Source: Nostoc sp. UHCC 0302
Lineage (GTDB): Bacteria > Cyanobacteriota > Cyanobacteriia > Cyanobacteriales > Nostocaceae
Direction: 5' to 3'
NCBI RefSeq assembly: GCF_038096175.1
Contig: NZ_CP151099.1
Span: 6,860,001-6,924,000 of the forward strand
Length of the DNA: 64,000 bases
How positions within the stretch are numbered: the first letter of the stretch is position 1; each line of letters opens with the position of its first letter. This document shows, piece after piece, positions 1 to 9,349 of the stretch. A model generated the notes under the pieces. That model worked only from the letters and a program-made list of their open reading frames with translations, was not told the origin of the DNA and did not search any database. The position numbers and the translations under genes were made by a program.

Positions 1-1
1 A

Positions 2-262
2 TGGCAATATCAGTCTAATTTGCGGCGTGGCTCCTGGCGAAACACGATTGATGAACAACGCAATCGGATTGCAGATTTGCTGCAAGAGAGTCCCAGGCTT
101 AAATCCTATCCAGAAGAAGTTTTAGCGGAGTGCTATCGTCGGGGATTAAAAGCTGCTAGTAATGAAACGGAACTACCAATCGATACATTTCCTGGGGAAT
201 GTCCTTATACTATTGCCCAAGTTCTTGATACTGAGTTTTTACCGGATGCGATCGCTTTGTAG
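2..262 (+). CDS. DUF29 family protein, C-terminal part (cut by window edge)
   Basis: An open frame runs from base 2 to the stop at 260-262 without an internal ATG. It encodes WQYQSNLRRGSW, then an NTIDEQRNRIADLL segment and a C-terminal PYTIAQVLD block. This is the usual C-terminal half of cyanobacterial DUF29 proteins (about 140-150 aa when complete), so the beginning lies left of the window. DUF29 proteins are small, abundant in filamentous cyanobacteria and of unknown biochemical function; they are sometimes found near toxin-antitoxin and mobile loci. A TTG at 20 could be called as a start, but the homologous-looking sequence before it argues that it is internal. Downstream lies a repeat-filled gap. 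Confidence 0.75.
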   Translation, partial: WQYQSNLRRGSWRNTIDEQRNRIADLLQESPRLKSYPEEVLAECYRRGLKAASNETELPIDTFPGECPYTIAQVLDTEFLPDAIAL

Positions 263-268
263 TATGTG

Positions 269-390
269 AGAGACGCGATTATACTCTTACGAGAAGCCGA
301 AGCAGAGCGACTACGCGTCTGTACAAGAGTTAGGAGTAGAGACGCGATTATACTCTGCGAGAAGCCGAAGCAGAGCGTCTACGCGTCTGT
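269..390 (+). repeat. Two tandem copies of a ~54-bp dispersed repeat
   Basis: The unit starts AGAGACGCGATTATACTC, continues with a GAGAAGCCGAAGCAGAGCG core and ends CTACGCGTCTGT. It occurs at 269-322 and 338-390. A degenerate third copy lies at 37249-37302. It has no coding potential and looks like one of the small dispersed repeats typical of Nostoc-like genomes. Confidence 0.7.
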
Positions 391-461
391 GGCTTGATAT
401 TTGGTTTTGTGAGCTAGATTCCGTATTTTACTACGTACAAGCTGCTGTATAAATGATGGCT

Positions 462-1262
462 TTAAGCAGTAATTAATTCTCCCCGCAGGACTGTGACTGC
501 TTGTCCAGCGAGAAAGACGCGATCGCCTCCCTTGTAGCGAACTTTCACCACACCGCCGCGATTGGATGCCTGATAAGCTAAAAATTCGTCTTTGCCTAAG
601 CGATCGCGCCAATAGGGAGCAAGGCAGCAATGAGCAGACCCAGTTACTGGGTCTTCATTAATACCTACTCCTGGTGCAAAGAAGCGAGAAACAAAATCGT
701 ATTTGGAATCAGAGTCAGTCACGCTAGTAACAATTACCTTAGAAACAGGTAAATTTTTTAACTGCTGAAAATTGGGCTGTATTTGCCGTACCAATTCTTC
801 AGATTCCACTTTCACCAAATAGCCCAAAGAATTCTGAAACACCGCTTTGTACGGTACACCCAAAGCTTCGCCCAGTTCTGGAGGCGCAACAACTTCTTGT
901 GAGCGATTTACAGGAAAATCTAGCTCAATCCACTGCCCTTGTCGTTTGGCAACAAGTAGTCCACTTTTGGTATAAAAACGCGCAACTTCATCAGGTAATA
1001 AATGCGCTTCTGACCAAAGTACATGGGCGCTGGCTAAGGTTGCATGACCACAAAGTGGTACTTCCACTTCTGGTGTAAACCAACGCAGATTAAAGCCGTC
1101 GTCTTGTCTGACTAGAAAAGCTGTCTCAGATAAATTCATCTCCTGCGCCACTTTCTGCATCCAGCGATCGTCTTGAGGAGTGGGCAAAACACAGACAGCA
1201 GCAGGATTACCTGCAAAGCGTGTATTAGTGAAAGCATCGACTTGAATAATGATTTGTCCCAT
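462..1262 (-). CDS. PhzF family isomerase/epimerase
   Basis: 266 aa, the normal size for the PhzF (phenazine biosynthesis-like, diaminopimelate epimerase fold) family. Visible features are the N-terminal VDAFTNTRFAGNPAAVC block, LSETAFL with the family's conserved catalytic Glu, the CGHATLA motif, and the C-terminal DPVTGSAHCCLAPYW block. These mark the two mirror-image halves whose interface forms the active site. In phenazine producers PhzF isomerises a dihydroxyanthranilate. In cyanobacteria there is no phenazine pathway and the substrate is unknown, so only an isomerase-type role can be inferred. It is monocistronic and followed on the same strand only by repeats. A minus-strand ATG directly precedes GQIIIQVDAF, which supports the start. 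Confidence 0.88.
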   Translation of the reverse strand: MGQIIIQVDAFTNTRFAGNPAAVCVLPTPQDDRWMQKVAQEMNLSETAFLVRQDDGFNLRWFTPEVEVPLCGHATLASAHVLWSEAHLLPDEVARFYTKSGLLVAKRQGQWIELDFPVNRSQEVVAPPELGEALGVPYKAVFQNSLGYLVKVESEELVRQIQPNFQQLKNLPVSKVIVTSVTDSDSKYDFVSRFFAPGVGINEDPVTGSAHCCLAPYWRDRLGKDEFLAYQASNRGGVVKVRYKGGDRVFLAGQAVTVLRGELITA

Positions 1263-1418
1263 CTGTCAGCCAAAAAGTGAATACAGAAGTTTGCAGCTTT
1301 GTATACTTAATCATGAGCGTATCAACGATTTATACACCCAAGAGCAAATATTTACAGTAGTCAAAAATCCAATAGGAATCCTATAGATTAGTAATATTAT
1401 CTCTAACAGCTAGGGGAA

Positions 1419-1673
1419 ATGTTAAATCAAAAGGGAAACTTGATCATTTCTATTGTTAAAAGCGTTTTTACCACTGTCCACTTAGCACTCATTTCTACAG
1501 GATTAGTCGGCTGCGTTGTTGAAGTTCCGCAGCCATCGGCTCCCACTGAGCAACTGCCAGCCGTACAACCTAAGCAACAGCCTAATCAAACGAAACAGAA
1601 TGATCATGATGATGACAAAGATCATAATAGTGGCAATGATAAAGACGATAACGATAAAGACGATAAAGACTAA
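1419..1673 (+). CDS. Small putative lipoprotein with Asp/Lys/Asn-rich tail
   Basis: 84 aa. A lysine-bearing N-region and a hydrophobic stretch lead into STGLVGC, which fits a lipobox with Cys32 as the lipidation site. A short Pro/Gln-rich spacer follows, then a highly charged tail made of repeated D, K, N and H (NDKDDNDKDD). The tail could bind divalent cations or simply be disordered. No conserved domain is recognisable. The start is weakly supported, because the GGGGAAATG context places the purine run too close to be a normal ribosome site. It lies between the divergent PhzF gene and the aminopeptidase gene, 41 bp before the latter. It may be a real exported small protein; function unknown. 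Confidence 0.55.
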   Translation: MLNQKGNLIISIVKSVFTTVHLALISTGLVGCVVEVPQPSAPTEQLPAVQPKQQPNQTKQNDHDDDKDHNSGNDKDDNDKDDKD

Positions 1674-1714
1674 ATGAAAGCGCAAGTATAATTATTTTCT
1701 TCAAGTCTCCATTT

Positions 1715-3097
1715 ATGCTTATCCAAGACACCGCTAATTCTCTCGCTAATACGCTACGTCACCGACGGCAACGCCTAGCTAACCTGATTGATTTTCCCGC
1801 AGTTCTCTGGTCAGGTAGCAGTAGTCCACGCAACTTTCCAGCAAATCTCTTGCCGTTCCGCGCTAACAGTCATTTTCTTTATTTTGCTGGGCTACCACTG
1901 CCAAACGCGGCAATTCGCTTAGAGGCGGGTAAGCTTGAACTATTCATGGATGATCCTCATCCCAGCAGCGCCCTTTGGCATGGAGAATTGCCCAAGCGTG
2001 AAGAAATCGCCGAACAGATTGGGGCAGATATTGCTAGACCATTGGCAGAATTAGAATCCTGGCTAGAAGGTGCAGCCACACTTGCCGCCCAAGATGCTGC
2101 TACTTGGACACAGCAATCACAGTTGTTAAATAGATGGGTTTTACCGCTAAAAGCTCCTGAAGGAATTGACTTAGAGTTAGCTAAAGCGATCGCTTCCTTA
2201 CGCCTCACCCACGATGATGGGGCATTAGTTGAGTTACGCAAAGCGGCGGCTATGACTGTAGAAGCCCACAAAGCGGGTATGGCAGCAACACCGCAAGCAA
2301 AACTAGAAGCAGAAGTGCGTGCAGCGATGGAAAGTGTTTTCATCGCTCATAATATGACCACTTCGTACAACAGTATTGTTACGGTTCATGGCGAAGTTTT
2401 GCATAACGAGCAGTATCATCACCAGCCCAAACCTGGAGATTTATTACTTGCCGATGTCGGTGGTGAAACTAATATGGGATGGGCAGCTGATGTTACTCGT
2501 ACTTGGCCAGTTTCCGGCAAGTTTTCATCTACCCAAAGAGATATTTATAATGTAGTGCTAGCAGCTCACGATGCTTGCATTGCTAAGATACATCCTGGTG
2601 TTGAGTATGAAGATATCCATCTCTTGGCTGCCACAGTTATAGCTGAAGGTTTAGTGGATTTAGGGATTTTACAAGGAAGTCCTCAAGAATTAGTAGAGAT
2701 TGACGCTCACGCGCTATTTTTTCCTCACGGTATTGGTCATCTACTCGGTTTGGATGTTCATGATCTGGAGGATTTAGGCGATTTAGCGGGGTATGAGGAG
2801 GGGCGTAAAAGAAGCGATCGCTTTGGCTTAAGTTACTTGCGTTTAAATCGTCCCTTGCGTCCAGGAATGTTAGTAACAATTGAACCTGGTTTTTATCAAG
2901 TGCCAGCGATTTTAAATGATGCTCAAGTGCGCTCTAGATATCAGAATGTTGTGAATTGGGAGCGCTTATCTCAATTTGCAGATGTACGTGGAATCCGCAT
3001 TGAAGATGATGTTTTGGTTACACAAATAGGGAGCGAAGTTTTAACAGCTGCATTACCTAATGATGCCGATAGTGTAGAAAATCTAGTCAACGGCTAA
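1715..3097 (+). CDS. M24 family aminopeptidase P (Xaa-Pro aminopeptidase)
   Basis: 460 aa, full length for the family. An N-terminal creatinase/aminopeptidase-N-like domain (about 1-170) precedes the pita-bread M24 domain. The five metal ligands are all visible: Asp247 (LLADVGG), Asp259 (AADVTRTW), His342 (GIGHLLG), Glu390 (TIEPGFY) and Glu430 (RIEDDVLV). HGIGHLLGLDVHD is the signature of aminopeptidase P. It is expected to be cytosolic, using a dinuclear Mn/Co centre to remove N-terminal residues preceding proline and help recycle peptides. All ligands are present, so activity is likely. It stands alone with no operon partner. Confidence 0.93.
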   Translation: MLIQDTANSLANTLRHRRQRLANLIDFPAVLWSGSSSPRNFPANLLPFRANSHFLYFAGLPLPNAAIRLEAGKLELFMDDPHPSSALWHGELPKREEIAEQIGADIARPLAELESWLEGAATLAAQDAATWTQQSQLLNRWVLPLKAPEGIDLELAKAIASLRLTHDDGALVELRKAAAMTVEAHKAGMAATPQAKLEAEVRAAMESVFIAHNMTTSYNSIVTVHGEVLHNEQYHHQPKPGDLLLADVGGETNMGWAADVTRTWPVSGKFSSTQRDIYNVVLAAHDACIAKIHPGVEYEDIHLLAATVIAEGLVDLGILQGSPQELVEIDAHALFFPHGIGHLLGLDVHDLEDLGDLAGYEEGRKRSDRFGLSYLRLNRPLRPGMLVTIEPGFYQVPAILNDAQVRSRYQNVVNWERLSQFADVRGIRIEDDVLVTQIGSEVLTAALPNDADSVENLVNG

Positions 3098-3212
3098 GTT
3101 TCTATTCATGATTGCGACAAACGTTGAGCAAACTTCTCCTATCGGAGACGCTGCGCGAACGGTAGGTTTACGCAAAGTAACGCAGAGCGTTAATTCAAGG
3201 CTGCTCAATCTT

Positions 3213-5540
3213 TCACAATCTAAAATCTAAAATAGGATTAGGCATAAGTTCGGTTTCAAAGCGGCTATAAACAATTTGAGTCGGATACCACGAAGAAAAC
3301 CAGTACAAATCTTGAATAACTCTGTAAGTACTATCGGTATCAGCTAACTCCAAATGAACTAAGGCTAAATTATTTAATCCAACCACTTCTCGTCCCTCTT
3401 GAAACCAGGAGGATTGCCAAAACATTAAACGCTGTAACCATTTACACTGAGAATTTTTTCTAGTCATTAGCCACGACAAATTGCGTCCAAAGTCGGCAGT
3501 TTGATTCCTTTGTCGAGGAATCCACTCCAGCAGACAATTCCACTCAGGTTTCATTTGCAACAGGTGGGTGCGGGCGCGGTGAGTTTGTTTGGCTGTTATT
3601 TCTACCATATCGGGTAGATTAGACCATCCTACCCAACGCCGTAGCTTTTCGCGTAAAAGCCAGTCTTTAAGACGTGTATGGATAAGGCGAGTAATAGTCT
3701 CTTCATTTTTCAATGCACTAGCAGTTAATTGCACTAAGACAGATTTAGTCTCAGAGTTTGCATAAGACATCCGCACAACAGAACTGTAGTGGATATCTCC
3801 AGATAGAACAATGACTTGTTGGCGTTGCTCAAACAAAGTAATTAGAAATCGTGCCAATGCTTCAGTATGAATATTCCAAGAATCACCAACGTCTGTAGAA
3901 AAAACTTTGTCGCGTCGCAATTGCCAATGATGAATCCAATCAATTACTTGCAGCCCAAATAAATTTGTTGGTGCAATTACAAATGTGGCTTGAATCTGGG
4001 GTGCTTGTTGTAGAGGCTGAGAAAGTTGACGCTCAAAGGCTTGCTGACATAGTAACATTGGTGGCGCAGTCGGTTTCTGATCCGCAGGATAACCCCGCCA
4101 CGTGCGTGTATCTAAAACAATCACTTCATGGCAAGAACTCCTAACTGTATAATGCCAAGTAAGTGCATCAGGATGTCGATTGAGCATCAACACTGAATCA
4201 TCTAGATCAAATTCAGGTAGGCCAGTGTGTGGGTTAGTAGGTGGCATTCCTAGATAGCGAGCGATCGCATTATAAGCTACCGTATCCGTCCCTCGTGAAG
4301 CAGACCAGTCCTGAGCCGCCGCCAATAATTTTTCACCAGATTCACCCTCTGCAAATTGCTCAGGTGTATTCCCCCATCCTTGAAAAACTGCATAGGCTAA
4401 TAGTGCATTTTGAACGGTTCTCTGCCCTAAAGGTTTTCCCAGTACTCTTAAACACCAAGCTTGGTTGAGGTTCCAATCATCGCTAACATCATGATCATCA
4501 AAGATGCTGTACATCGGAATATTCGCCAAAGCGCGGCGCACTTTCCAGAGGGTGTGAATAAACTCTCGCATATCTCGAACTTCTAAATCCCATTGCCGCC
4601 GGGCTTTGCGAGTATCCATTATCCCCCGCCCCATAGAGAAAGTAGTCGGCCAGCATACTGGTGACCAAACTAATAGATAAGATACGTAATACTCGCCAAG
4701 GCTGAGTAGATGACTGGCAACTTTGGCAGATTTACTGTGTAATCCGGCAGTAAAGCCCGCTTGGTAAGTCGCAATCTCTACGCGATGACCGGGAGGTAAC
4801 TGATTTGGTGTGTAATAACTAACATCTGTAGCCTGATTCTGAGTAACTGGGAGGTGTTCTTCCCAGCCCAATAGCGCATCACCCAGCCGACTTGACGCCC
4901 ATAATAAGGGGTCAGCAACATCATCTCCATAAATCTGGTCGCCCGTGAGAAATAGTTGATGGGGACGTTGACGAGGCTGATTCGCAGTTTTCTCGATTAA
5001 ACAGTCTAGGATAGGCAGTGCATCGAATCCGTTGCCGTGGGGTTTGCGACAGGAACCATGTACAATTCGTAAATCTTCAAGACGGGTTGGTGGTAAGACA
5101 AATGTTGGTTTTTGATGGTCAAAATAGCTGATGTTGACATGGGGAAAGCGGCTTGAACACAAAGCTTGTTGCAATGGTTGCTGAGTTTGTGCAGTCTGGT
5201 CAGTGAATTGGAGATCGTAGGCATATATGCGATCGCTACTGAGGCGATGTGTACCTGTACGAGCCGTTACCGCTACAATATGAAGTGATTTTCCTAGCGC
5301 TACGGTAGAGCGTCTACCCACCAATAGACAATTTCCTAACAGCGTACCGTCATTTCTTGTGTCGTAAACCTTAAGTTCTACTTTGCTAGGCTGTTTGAGT
5401 GCGACCCAGACTGTAACCGATTCAGGTTCTATACGTTGTAAAATTGGGCCTGCCAAAATCAGCGGCAGGTTCTGTAGAAACTCATCCCCAGATTGATAAT
5501 TCATTGAATTAAGACTTCTGCCCACGGTCAATCCAGACAC
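3213..5540 (-). CDS. PhoD-like metallophosphatase
   Basis: 775 aa. A small N-terminal beta domain (about 20-130) precedes a PhoD-like phosphodiesterase/phosphatase core. Motifs in order are HGSCRKPHG (about 160), FLTGDQIYGDDV (about 198, metal-binding Asp), IFDDHDVSDDWN (about 346) and VLSGDIHYSS (about 580). These match the metal-binding blocks of the PhoD family. No clear signal peptide is seen, unlike classical Tat-exported PhoD, so this long form may be cytoplasmic; the substrate is unknown. The start overlaps the end of the HAD-hydrolase gene by 32 bp, indicating one transcript with HAD upstream. A phosphate-related role for the pair is an inference. Confidence 0.82.
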   Translation of the reverse strand: MSGLTVGRSLNSMNYQSGDEFLQNLPLILAGPILQRIEPESVTVWVALKQPSKVELKVYDTRNDGTLLGNCLLVGRRSTVALGKSLHIVAVTARTGTHRLSSDRIYAYDLQFTDQTAQTQQPLQQALCSSRFPHVNISYFDHQKPTFVLPPTRLEDLRIVHGSCRKPHGNGFDALPILDCLIEKTANQPRQRPHQLFLTGDQIYGDDVADPLLWASSRLGDALLGWEEHLPVTQNQATDVSYYTPNQLPPGHRVEIATYQAGFTAGLHSKSAKVASHLLSLGEYYVSYLLVWSPVCWPTTFSMGRGIMDTRKARRQWDLEVRDMREFIHTLWKVRRALANIPMYSIFDDHDVSDDWNLNQAWCLRVLGKPLGQRTVQNALLAYAVFQGWGNTPEQFAEGESGEKLLAAAQDWSASRGTDTVAYNAIARYLGMPPTNPHTGLPEFDLDDSVLMLNRHPDALTWHYTVRSSCHEVIVLDTRTWRGYPADQKPTAPPMLLCQQAFERQLSQPLQQAPQIQATFVIAPTNLFGLQVIDWIHHWQLRRDKVFSTDVGDSWNIHTEALARFLITLFEQRQQVIVLSGDIHYSSVVRMSYANSETKSVLVQLTASALKNEETITRLIHTRLKDWLLREKLRRWVGWSNLPDMVEITAKQTHRARTHLLQMKPEWNCLLEWIPRQRNQTADFGRNLSWLMTRKNSQCKWLQRLMFWQSSWFQEGREVVGLNNLALVHLELADTDSTYRVIQDLYWFSSWYPTQIVYSRFETELMPNPILDFRL

Positions 5541-6165
5541 CTCTTAATCCGGCTGCTTTCGCTCCGTGGTAGTCTTCTATGATGCTGTCGCCAATGTGCC
5601 ATGCTGCTTCTGGTGGACAGTTATGTTTCTTTAAGGCAATGGCAAAAATTTGGGGATCAGGTTTAGCTGCACGCGCTTGGGTAGAAATAGTGATTGATTT
5701 AAAATATTCTCTGAGTCCCAAACTTTGCAACACTGAGTAAATCCGGGAATCGAAATTGGATAATATCCCAAGCTCAATTCCCAAGCGTCGCCAGTTAACC
5801 AAAGCTGCTAAAACATCAGGATAAATAAACCAAGGTTCCGCAGTCCCAAAGTGGATGTAGAGTTCACTAAAAAAAGCTGAAAAGTCAGAAAATTCTTTGA
5901 GGACACCTGCACCTTCAAAGGTGTTCAAGGCAATTATCCGCCACCAATCAAACTCGCGCTGGGGAATATCTTGGGTTTCTGCGTCTGGAAATATCGGCGG
6001 TGGCGCTGCTTTAAAGCTTTGGATAAATGTTGTGTTCAATGTCTCGGCTGAAACTTTCACGCCAAATTCCTGGGCTATCTGACTATAAACTTCGCCCACA
6101 CTACCTTTAACTCCGAAGAGTGTCCCCACAGCATCTAAAAAAATAACTTTCGGTTGTTCCATCAA
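5509..6165 (-). CDS. HAD-superfamily hydrolase, REG-2-like
   Basis: 218 aa, subfamily IA-type HAD phosphatase. Motif I is FLDAVGTL near residue 10, where the nucleophile Asp is present but the usual second Asp is Val; I recall the same form from the REG-2/HDHD3-like group. Motif II is LSNFDSR, motif III includes the Lys of RAAKPDPQIF, and motif IV is HIGDSIIEDYHGA. A helical cap lies between motifs I and II. It probably dephosphorylates a small metabolite; the substrate is unknown. Its last 32 bp overlap the following PhoD-like gene, so the two are translationally coupled on the minus strand. Confidence 0.85.
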   Translation of the reverse strand: MMEQPKVIFLDAVGTLFGVKGSVGEVYSQIAQEFGVKVSAETLNTTFIQSFKAAPPPIFPDAETQDIPQREFDWWRIIALNTFEGAGVLKEFSDFSAFFSELYIHFGTAEPWFIYPDVLAALVNWRRLGIELGILSNFDSRIYSVLQSLGLREYFKSITISTQARAAKPDPQIFAIALKKHNCPPEAAWHIGDSIIEDYHGAKAAGLRGVWIDRGQKS

Positions 6166-6240
6166 ACTTTTAAGCTTTTGAATGTTGAATTTTAGATTTT
6201 GGCTTGTTAGAGAGCTTCAGTGAGTAAGGCGCACCATCTG

Positions 6241-7434
6241 CTACTGAGAAAGCGTTTCTATAATAGGACGGACTAACCAGTTAAATCCAACTTTGAGCTG
6301 ATGGTCTAAAGTTGGCAACCTATATAAGTAGGCAACACGACGAGCGATGTATGCCAGAGGGCCTTCTAGTTTGATTCCTAAACCGGTGAGGGTGGCGTTA
6401 TCTATCCCCAATGCCATCATTTCTCCTAACTGTTGATAACGGAAGGGAAGTAAGGGGCGATTAGTAAGAGAAGCCCAAATATTCCAAGCGGTATAATCAG
6501 ATTGTTGGAAAGCTGCTTGTGCAGTGGCAGGAACTTGTTGTCCTTCAGCATCATGAGAATCTACTAAGTCTCCCAAAGCAAATATTTCTGGATGGTCAAG
6601 GACTTGCAGGGTAGGTTGAGTGGTAATTTGACCACGCTGGTTTTGCTTCAGAGGAAGGGATTTGACTACGGGAGCAACTCGCGTTCCGACAGTCCAAATT
6701 ACCAACTCTACGGGAATTGTGTCTACTTGATTTTTGTACTCTAGGGAGATGCTATCTTGGTTGATTAATTCGACTTTGGTTTCTAAATCAATAAATACCC
6801 CACGGGCTTCTAAAGCTTTCCTGGCTGCTTCCCGGTTAAACTCTGGTGAAGTTCGTAATATTTGGTCAGCAATTTCAATTATCCGCAGCCGTCCTCTTTC
6901 GCCTAGTCTGTCTGCTAATTTACAGGCTAATTCCACACCACTGTAGCCAGCCCCAACAATTGCCACGCGAATTTTCTCTGCATCTGATTCTTCCAAGATT
7001 CGCAGGCGTTCTTCTAAGCGATAGGCGTCAGATATAGTGCGGAAGGGGTGGGCATAGGATGTCGCACCAGGAACCACATCTAGAGGTGTTTCTCCACCCA
7101 GCGCCAAAACTAATCGGTCGTAGGGGATTTCTGGGCCATCCTGTAAATGTATCCGTTTTTGGTCGATGTCAATTCCAGAGACAACTGCTTGATAAAAACG
7201 CACACCTGTGCCTTGTAAAAGTTCTTCAAATGGGGGAGCAATTTCCCAGGTTTGCAGTTCGCCTGTGAGTAATTCGTATAATAAGGGAGAAAATAGAAAG
7301 CGATCGCTTTGATCTACTAAAACAATTTCGGGTTTTTGTGTAGATTCCCAAGGTAACTGGCTTAAGCGCAGCGCAGTGTAGAGACCACCAAAGCCTCCAC
7401 CAAGGATACAAATTCTAGAAGTTTGTTGAGTCAT
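6241..7434 (-). CDS. Type II NADH dehydrogenase-like flavoprotein (NDH-2)
   Basis: 397 aa. The N-terminal FAD-binding dinucleotide fold is ILGGGFGGLYTA, and a second NAD(P)H-binding fold is VAIVGAGYSGVELA (about 160). The FAD-pyrophosphate block LFALGDLVDS lies near 290. The C-terminal segment GPLAYIARRVAYLYRLP is the kind of amphipathic membrane-binding region found in Ndb-type enzymes. Such proteins oxidise NAD(P)H and pass electrons to quinone without pumping protons. In cyanobacteria they are thought to sense or balance the quinone pool rather than carry bulk respiration. The gene lies 75 bp upstream of the HAD gene on the same strand, which may indicate co-transcription. Confidence 0.88.
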   Translation of the reverse strand: MTQQTSRICILGGGFGGLYTALRLSQLPWESTQKPEIVLVDQSDRFLFSPLLYELLTGELQTWEIAPPFEELLQGTGVRFYQAVVSGIDIDQKRIHLQDGPEIPYDRLVLALGGETPLDVVPGATSYAHPFRTISDAYRLEERLRILEESDAEKIRVAIVGAGYSGVELACKLADRLGERGRLRIIEIADQILRTSPEFNREAARKALEARGVFIDLETKVELINQDSISLEYKNQVDTIPVELVIWTVGTRVAPVVKSLPLKQNQRGQITTQPTLQVLDHPEIFALGDLVDSHDAEGQQVPATAQAAFQQSDYTAWNIWASLTNRPLLPFRYQQLGEMMALGIDNATLTGLGIKLEGPLAYIARRVAYLYRLPTLDHQLKVGFNWLVRPIIETLSQ

Positions 7435-7482
7435 CGATATCGATATATATTAGGACGGTTAATCCCAGTAGGGCAACTAACT

Positions 7483-8055
7483 TCAGTGTAATGATTTCTT
7501 TCGGTCTATTGCCATGAGCCAACAATCTGAGTATTCCTCTTCATGCAGTTCATGTGCAGTTAATAGCTTTATTTTTACAAAACCACATTTTTCATAGCAG
7601 CGGATAGCGCGAGTATTGCTAACGTGGGGGTCGATGACAATCTTATCAGCTTGTGATACTTCAAAAAGATACTTTACAATTGCTTTTAGCACTTTTGTCC
7701 CAATTCCCTGATTCCAATACTTTGTTTCACCTATAAATAAGTCAATTCCATAGACATTTTCTGTTTTATCTAAATAATACATTTGTCTGTCGGTTTCTGA
7801 TAAGTCATTTAGCGCATAATACTGTAGGTAACCAATGGGAACACTTTGATAGTAGAAGAGACAAGGAACAACAGGGTCATCTTCTGTAATTAGAGGTTTG
7901 TATGTTGCTATAATTCTTTCTAAAGAAAAAGGATTATTTCTTCCTTCGTAAAATTCTAGTACTTCCTCATCAGTTAGCCATTTTGCCATCAACTCATAGT
8001 CGTATATCTCATCTTGCATGAGACGAATAGCAATTTCAGCATTTTCAACTAGCAT
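7483..8055 (-). CDS. GNAT acetyltransferase, AAC(6')-like
   Basis: 190 aa. The N-terminal RLMQDEIYDYELMAKWL and the acetyl-CoA-binding block YWNQGIGTKVLKAIVKYLF, with the conserved G-x-G-x-x pocket, are followed by VSNTRAIRCYEKCGFVKI (motif B). This arrangement is like the aminoglycoside 6'-N-acetyltransferase/RimJ-like group. Environmental members often acetylate unknown amines, so resistance is not implied. The gene is separated by a terminator from the ChaB gene upstream on the same strand. Codon use is more AT-rich than in neighbouring core genes. Confidence 0.8.
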   Translation of the reverse strand: MLVENAEIAIRLMQDEIYDYELMAKWLTDEEVLEFYEGRNNPFSLERIIATYKPLITEDDPVVPCLFYYQSVPIGYLQYYALNDLSETDRQMYYLDKTENVYGIDLFIGETKYWNQGIGTKVLKAIVKYLFEVSQADKIVIDPHVSNTRAIRCYEKCGFVKIKLLTAHELHEEEYSDCWLMAIDRKKSLH

Positions 8056-8122
8056 ATCTAGCTTTAGTCTGGAATTTTATAGTTATTAATCACTTTTTAT
8101 AAATTACACTTTAATCATAAGC

Positions 8123-8154
8123 AAAAAGCGGTTTGTGTATAAATCACAAACCGC
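8123..8154 (-). terminator. Rho-independent terminator downstream of the chaB-like gene
   Basis: On the minus strand GCGGTTTGTG and CACAAACCGC form a perfect 10-bp stem with a 7-nt loop, followed by TTTTTG. It lies 30 bp after the ChaB stop codon. Confidence 0.85.
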
Positions 8155-8183
8155 CTATAGTCTATAATTTAGAGAAAATGGAA

Positions 8184-8429
8184 TTAATTACCGCCTGATG
8201 TGACAGCTTTATTATGCTGGTTACTATCGTCTGCTTTAATGTACCATTTGCCATCTTGGCCTTCTGCATATTGGTTTTTAACGCTATTCCAAGCAATATC
8301 ACGAGCGCCTTCTTCACTCAAACCATCTTTTTGAGCGGCATTAAATGCTGCGATAAAAATCTGTTGTGCTTCTTGGGGGAGTTGTTGCTGTAGTTCTTGA
8401 GGCAGTTCATCTACTTTGTTATATGGCAT
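8184..8429 (-). CDS. ChaB family protein
   Basis: 81 aa. The start MPYNKVDELPQELQQQLP and the core EGARDIAWNSVKNQY match the ChaB fold, which is compact, helical and nucleic-acid-associated in appearance. In E. coli chaB lies beside the cation antiporter gene chaA and is called a regulator, but its biochemical role is unclear. Here no chaA is adjacent. The C-terminal YIKADDSNQHNK tail looks unstructured. It has its own terminator, so it is probably monocistronic. Short ChaB proteins are common in cyanobacteria and have been linked to stress, which is only an inference here. Confidence 0.85.
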   Translation of the reverse strand: MPYNKVDELPQELQQQLPQEAQQIFIAAFNAAQKDGLSEEGARDIAWNSVKNQYAEGQDGKWYIKADDSNQHNKAVTSGGN

Positions 8430-8674
8430 AAACCTACTCCGATCATTTCAAGTTGAGTTTATGCTAAAAAATTTGCAGTCCAACTTCCTCTTTCTCTAAG
8501 TATAGACTCAAAATTATCATACTCAGGACTTATAGAGAATACTCAAAAAAGTAACTGCATACTCCTATAGAGAAGGAAGCGAAGCGTAAGTAACGCATTA
8601 GAAGGGTTCGAAGAGTAAGAGTTTTAGAGAGTTTTTTCATAAGTCATAATCCTTTTGGCAGAGTAAGACAACTT

Positions 8675-9349
8675 TTAAATCAATGATGCAATAATATTAA
8701 TGCTCATAGCTAAAATTGTTGTATTAAAAAAGAAAGATAATATGCCATGTAATAGAGTTAAGCGTCTCATATCGTGCGATGTCGTCTCTACATCAGAAAC
8801 TTGGCTAGTCATGCCGATTACAAAAGAATAGTATAAAAATTCCCAATAGTCTGGATGGTCGTTATTGGGAAAATCTAAACCCTTAGCTATTTCGTCAGGA
8901 TTACCACGATTAATATGTTGATAATAATTGTGTGCATATTGCAATGCAAACATCGTATGCACAAGTAACCAAGAACCTATAATCGTCATAATCGAAAGCG
9001 CTAGGTGTAAGCTCAGTAGAACTGTTGATAGCGCTTTTTTATCAGTGAGTAAAAACCCAATGGCTAACACACTTGCACAAGCTGCTGCAATTATCAGCAT
9101 AAATATAGCTAAACGACCTTCATATTCAGTTTCAGCATAACGACGGGTTTTCTCTGGAGTAGAGGTGATCATCTTCCACCAAGTTATGGCTAAAAAAAAG
9201 TCAGCACCAGCATTCCAAGCGCAAAGAATTCGAGTGGATAAAAGCAGCCAATTAGGAAGTATTGCTAAGACTAATGCAGCAAAACCAGCAGCAATTATTA
9301 CTCGTGGGCGAGGGTCAAAGTTTTTAAACAAGTTAAGTTTAATAGGCAC
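8675..9349 (-). CDS. DUF1345 family membrane protein
   Basis: 224 aa with about five to six hydrophobic segments, for example FAALVLAILPNWLLL, FMLIIAAACASVLAIGF and SFFFNTTILAMSINIIASL. The C-terminal block HPDYWEFLYYSFVIGMTSQVSDVET is the DUF1345 hallmark and resembles the pore/selectivity-filter region of two-TM ion channels, though no channel function is established for the family. The upstream gap (8430-8674) contains only repeats. Inner-membrane localisation is inferred from the hydrophobicity. Confidence 0.85.
   Translation of the reverse strand: MPIKLNLFKNFDPRPRVIIAAGFAALVLAILPNWLLLSTRILCAWNAGADFFLAITWWKMITSTPEKTRRYAETEYEGRLAIFMLIIAAACASVLAIGFLLTDKKALSTVLLSLHLALSIMTIIGSWLLVHTMFALQYAHNYYQHINRGNPDEIAKGLDFPNNDHPDYWEFLYYSFVIGMTSQVSDVETTSHDMRRLTLLHGILSFFFNTTILAMSINIIASLI

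Noticed and set aside
5509-6165. Inactive HAD because the second motif-I Asp is Val
   Set aside because: The DAVGT form is, as I recall, normal for the REG-2-like group, and the other motifs are intact.
7483-8055. Aminoglycoside resistance gene
   Set aside because: Only general AAC(6')-like GNAT features are visible; environmental homologues often have other substrates.
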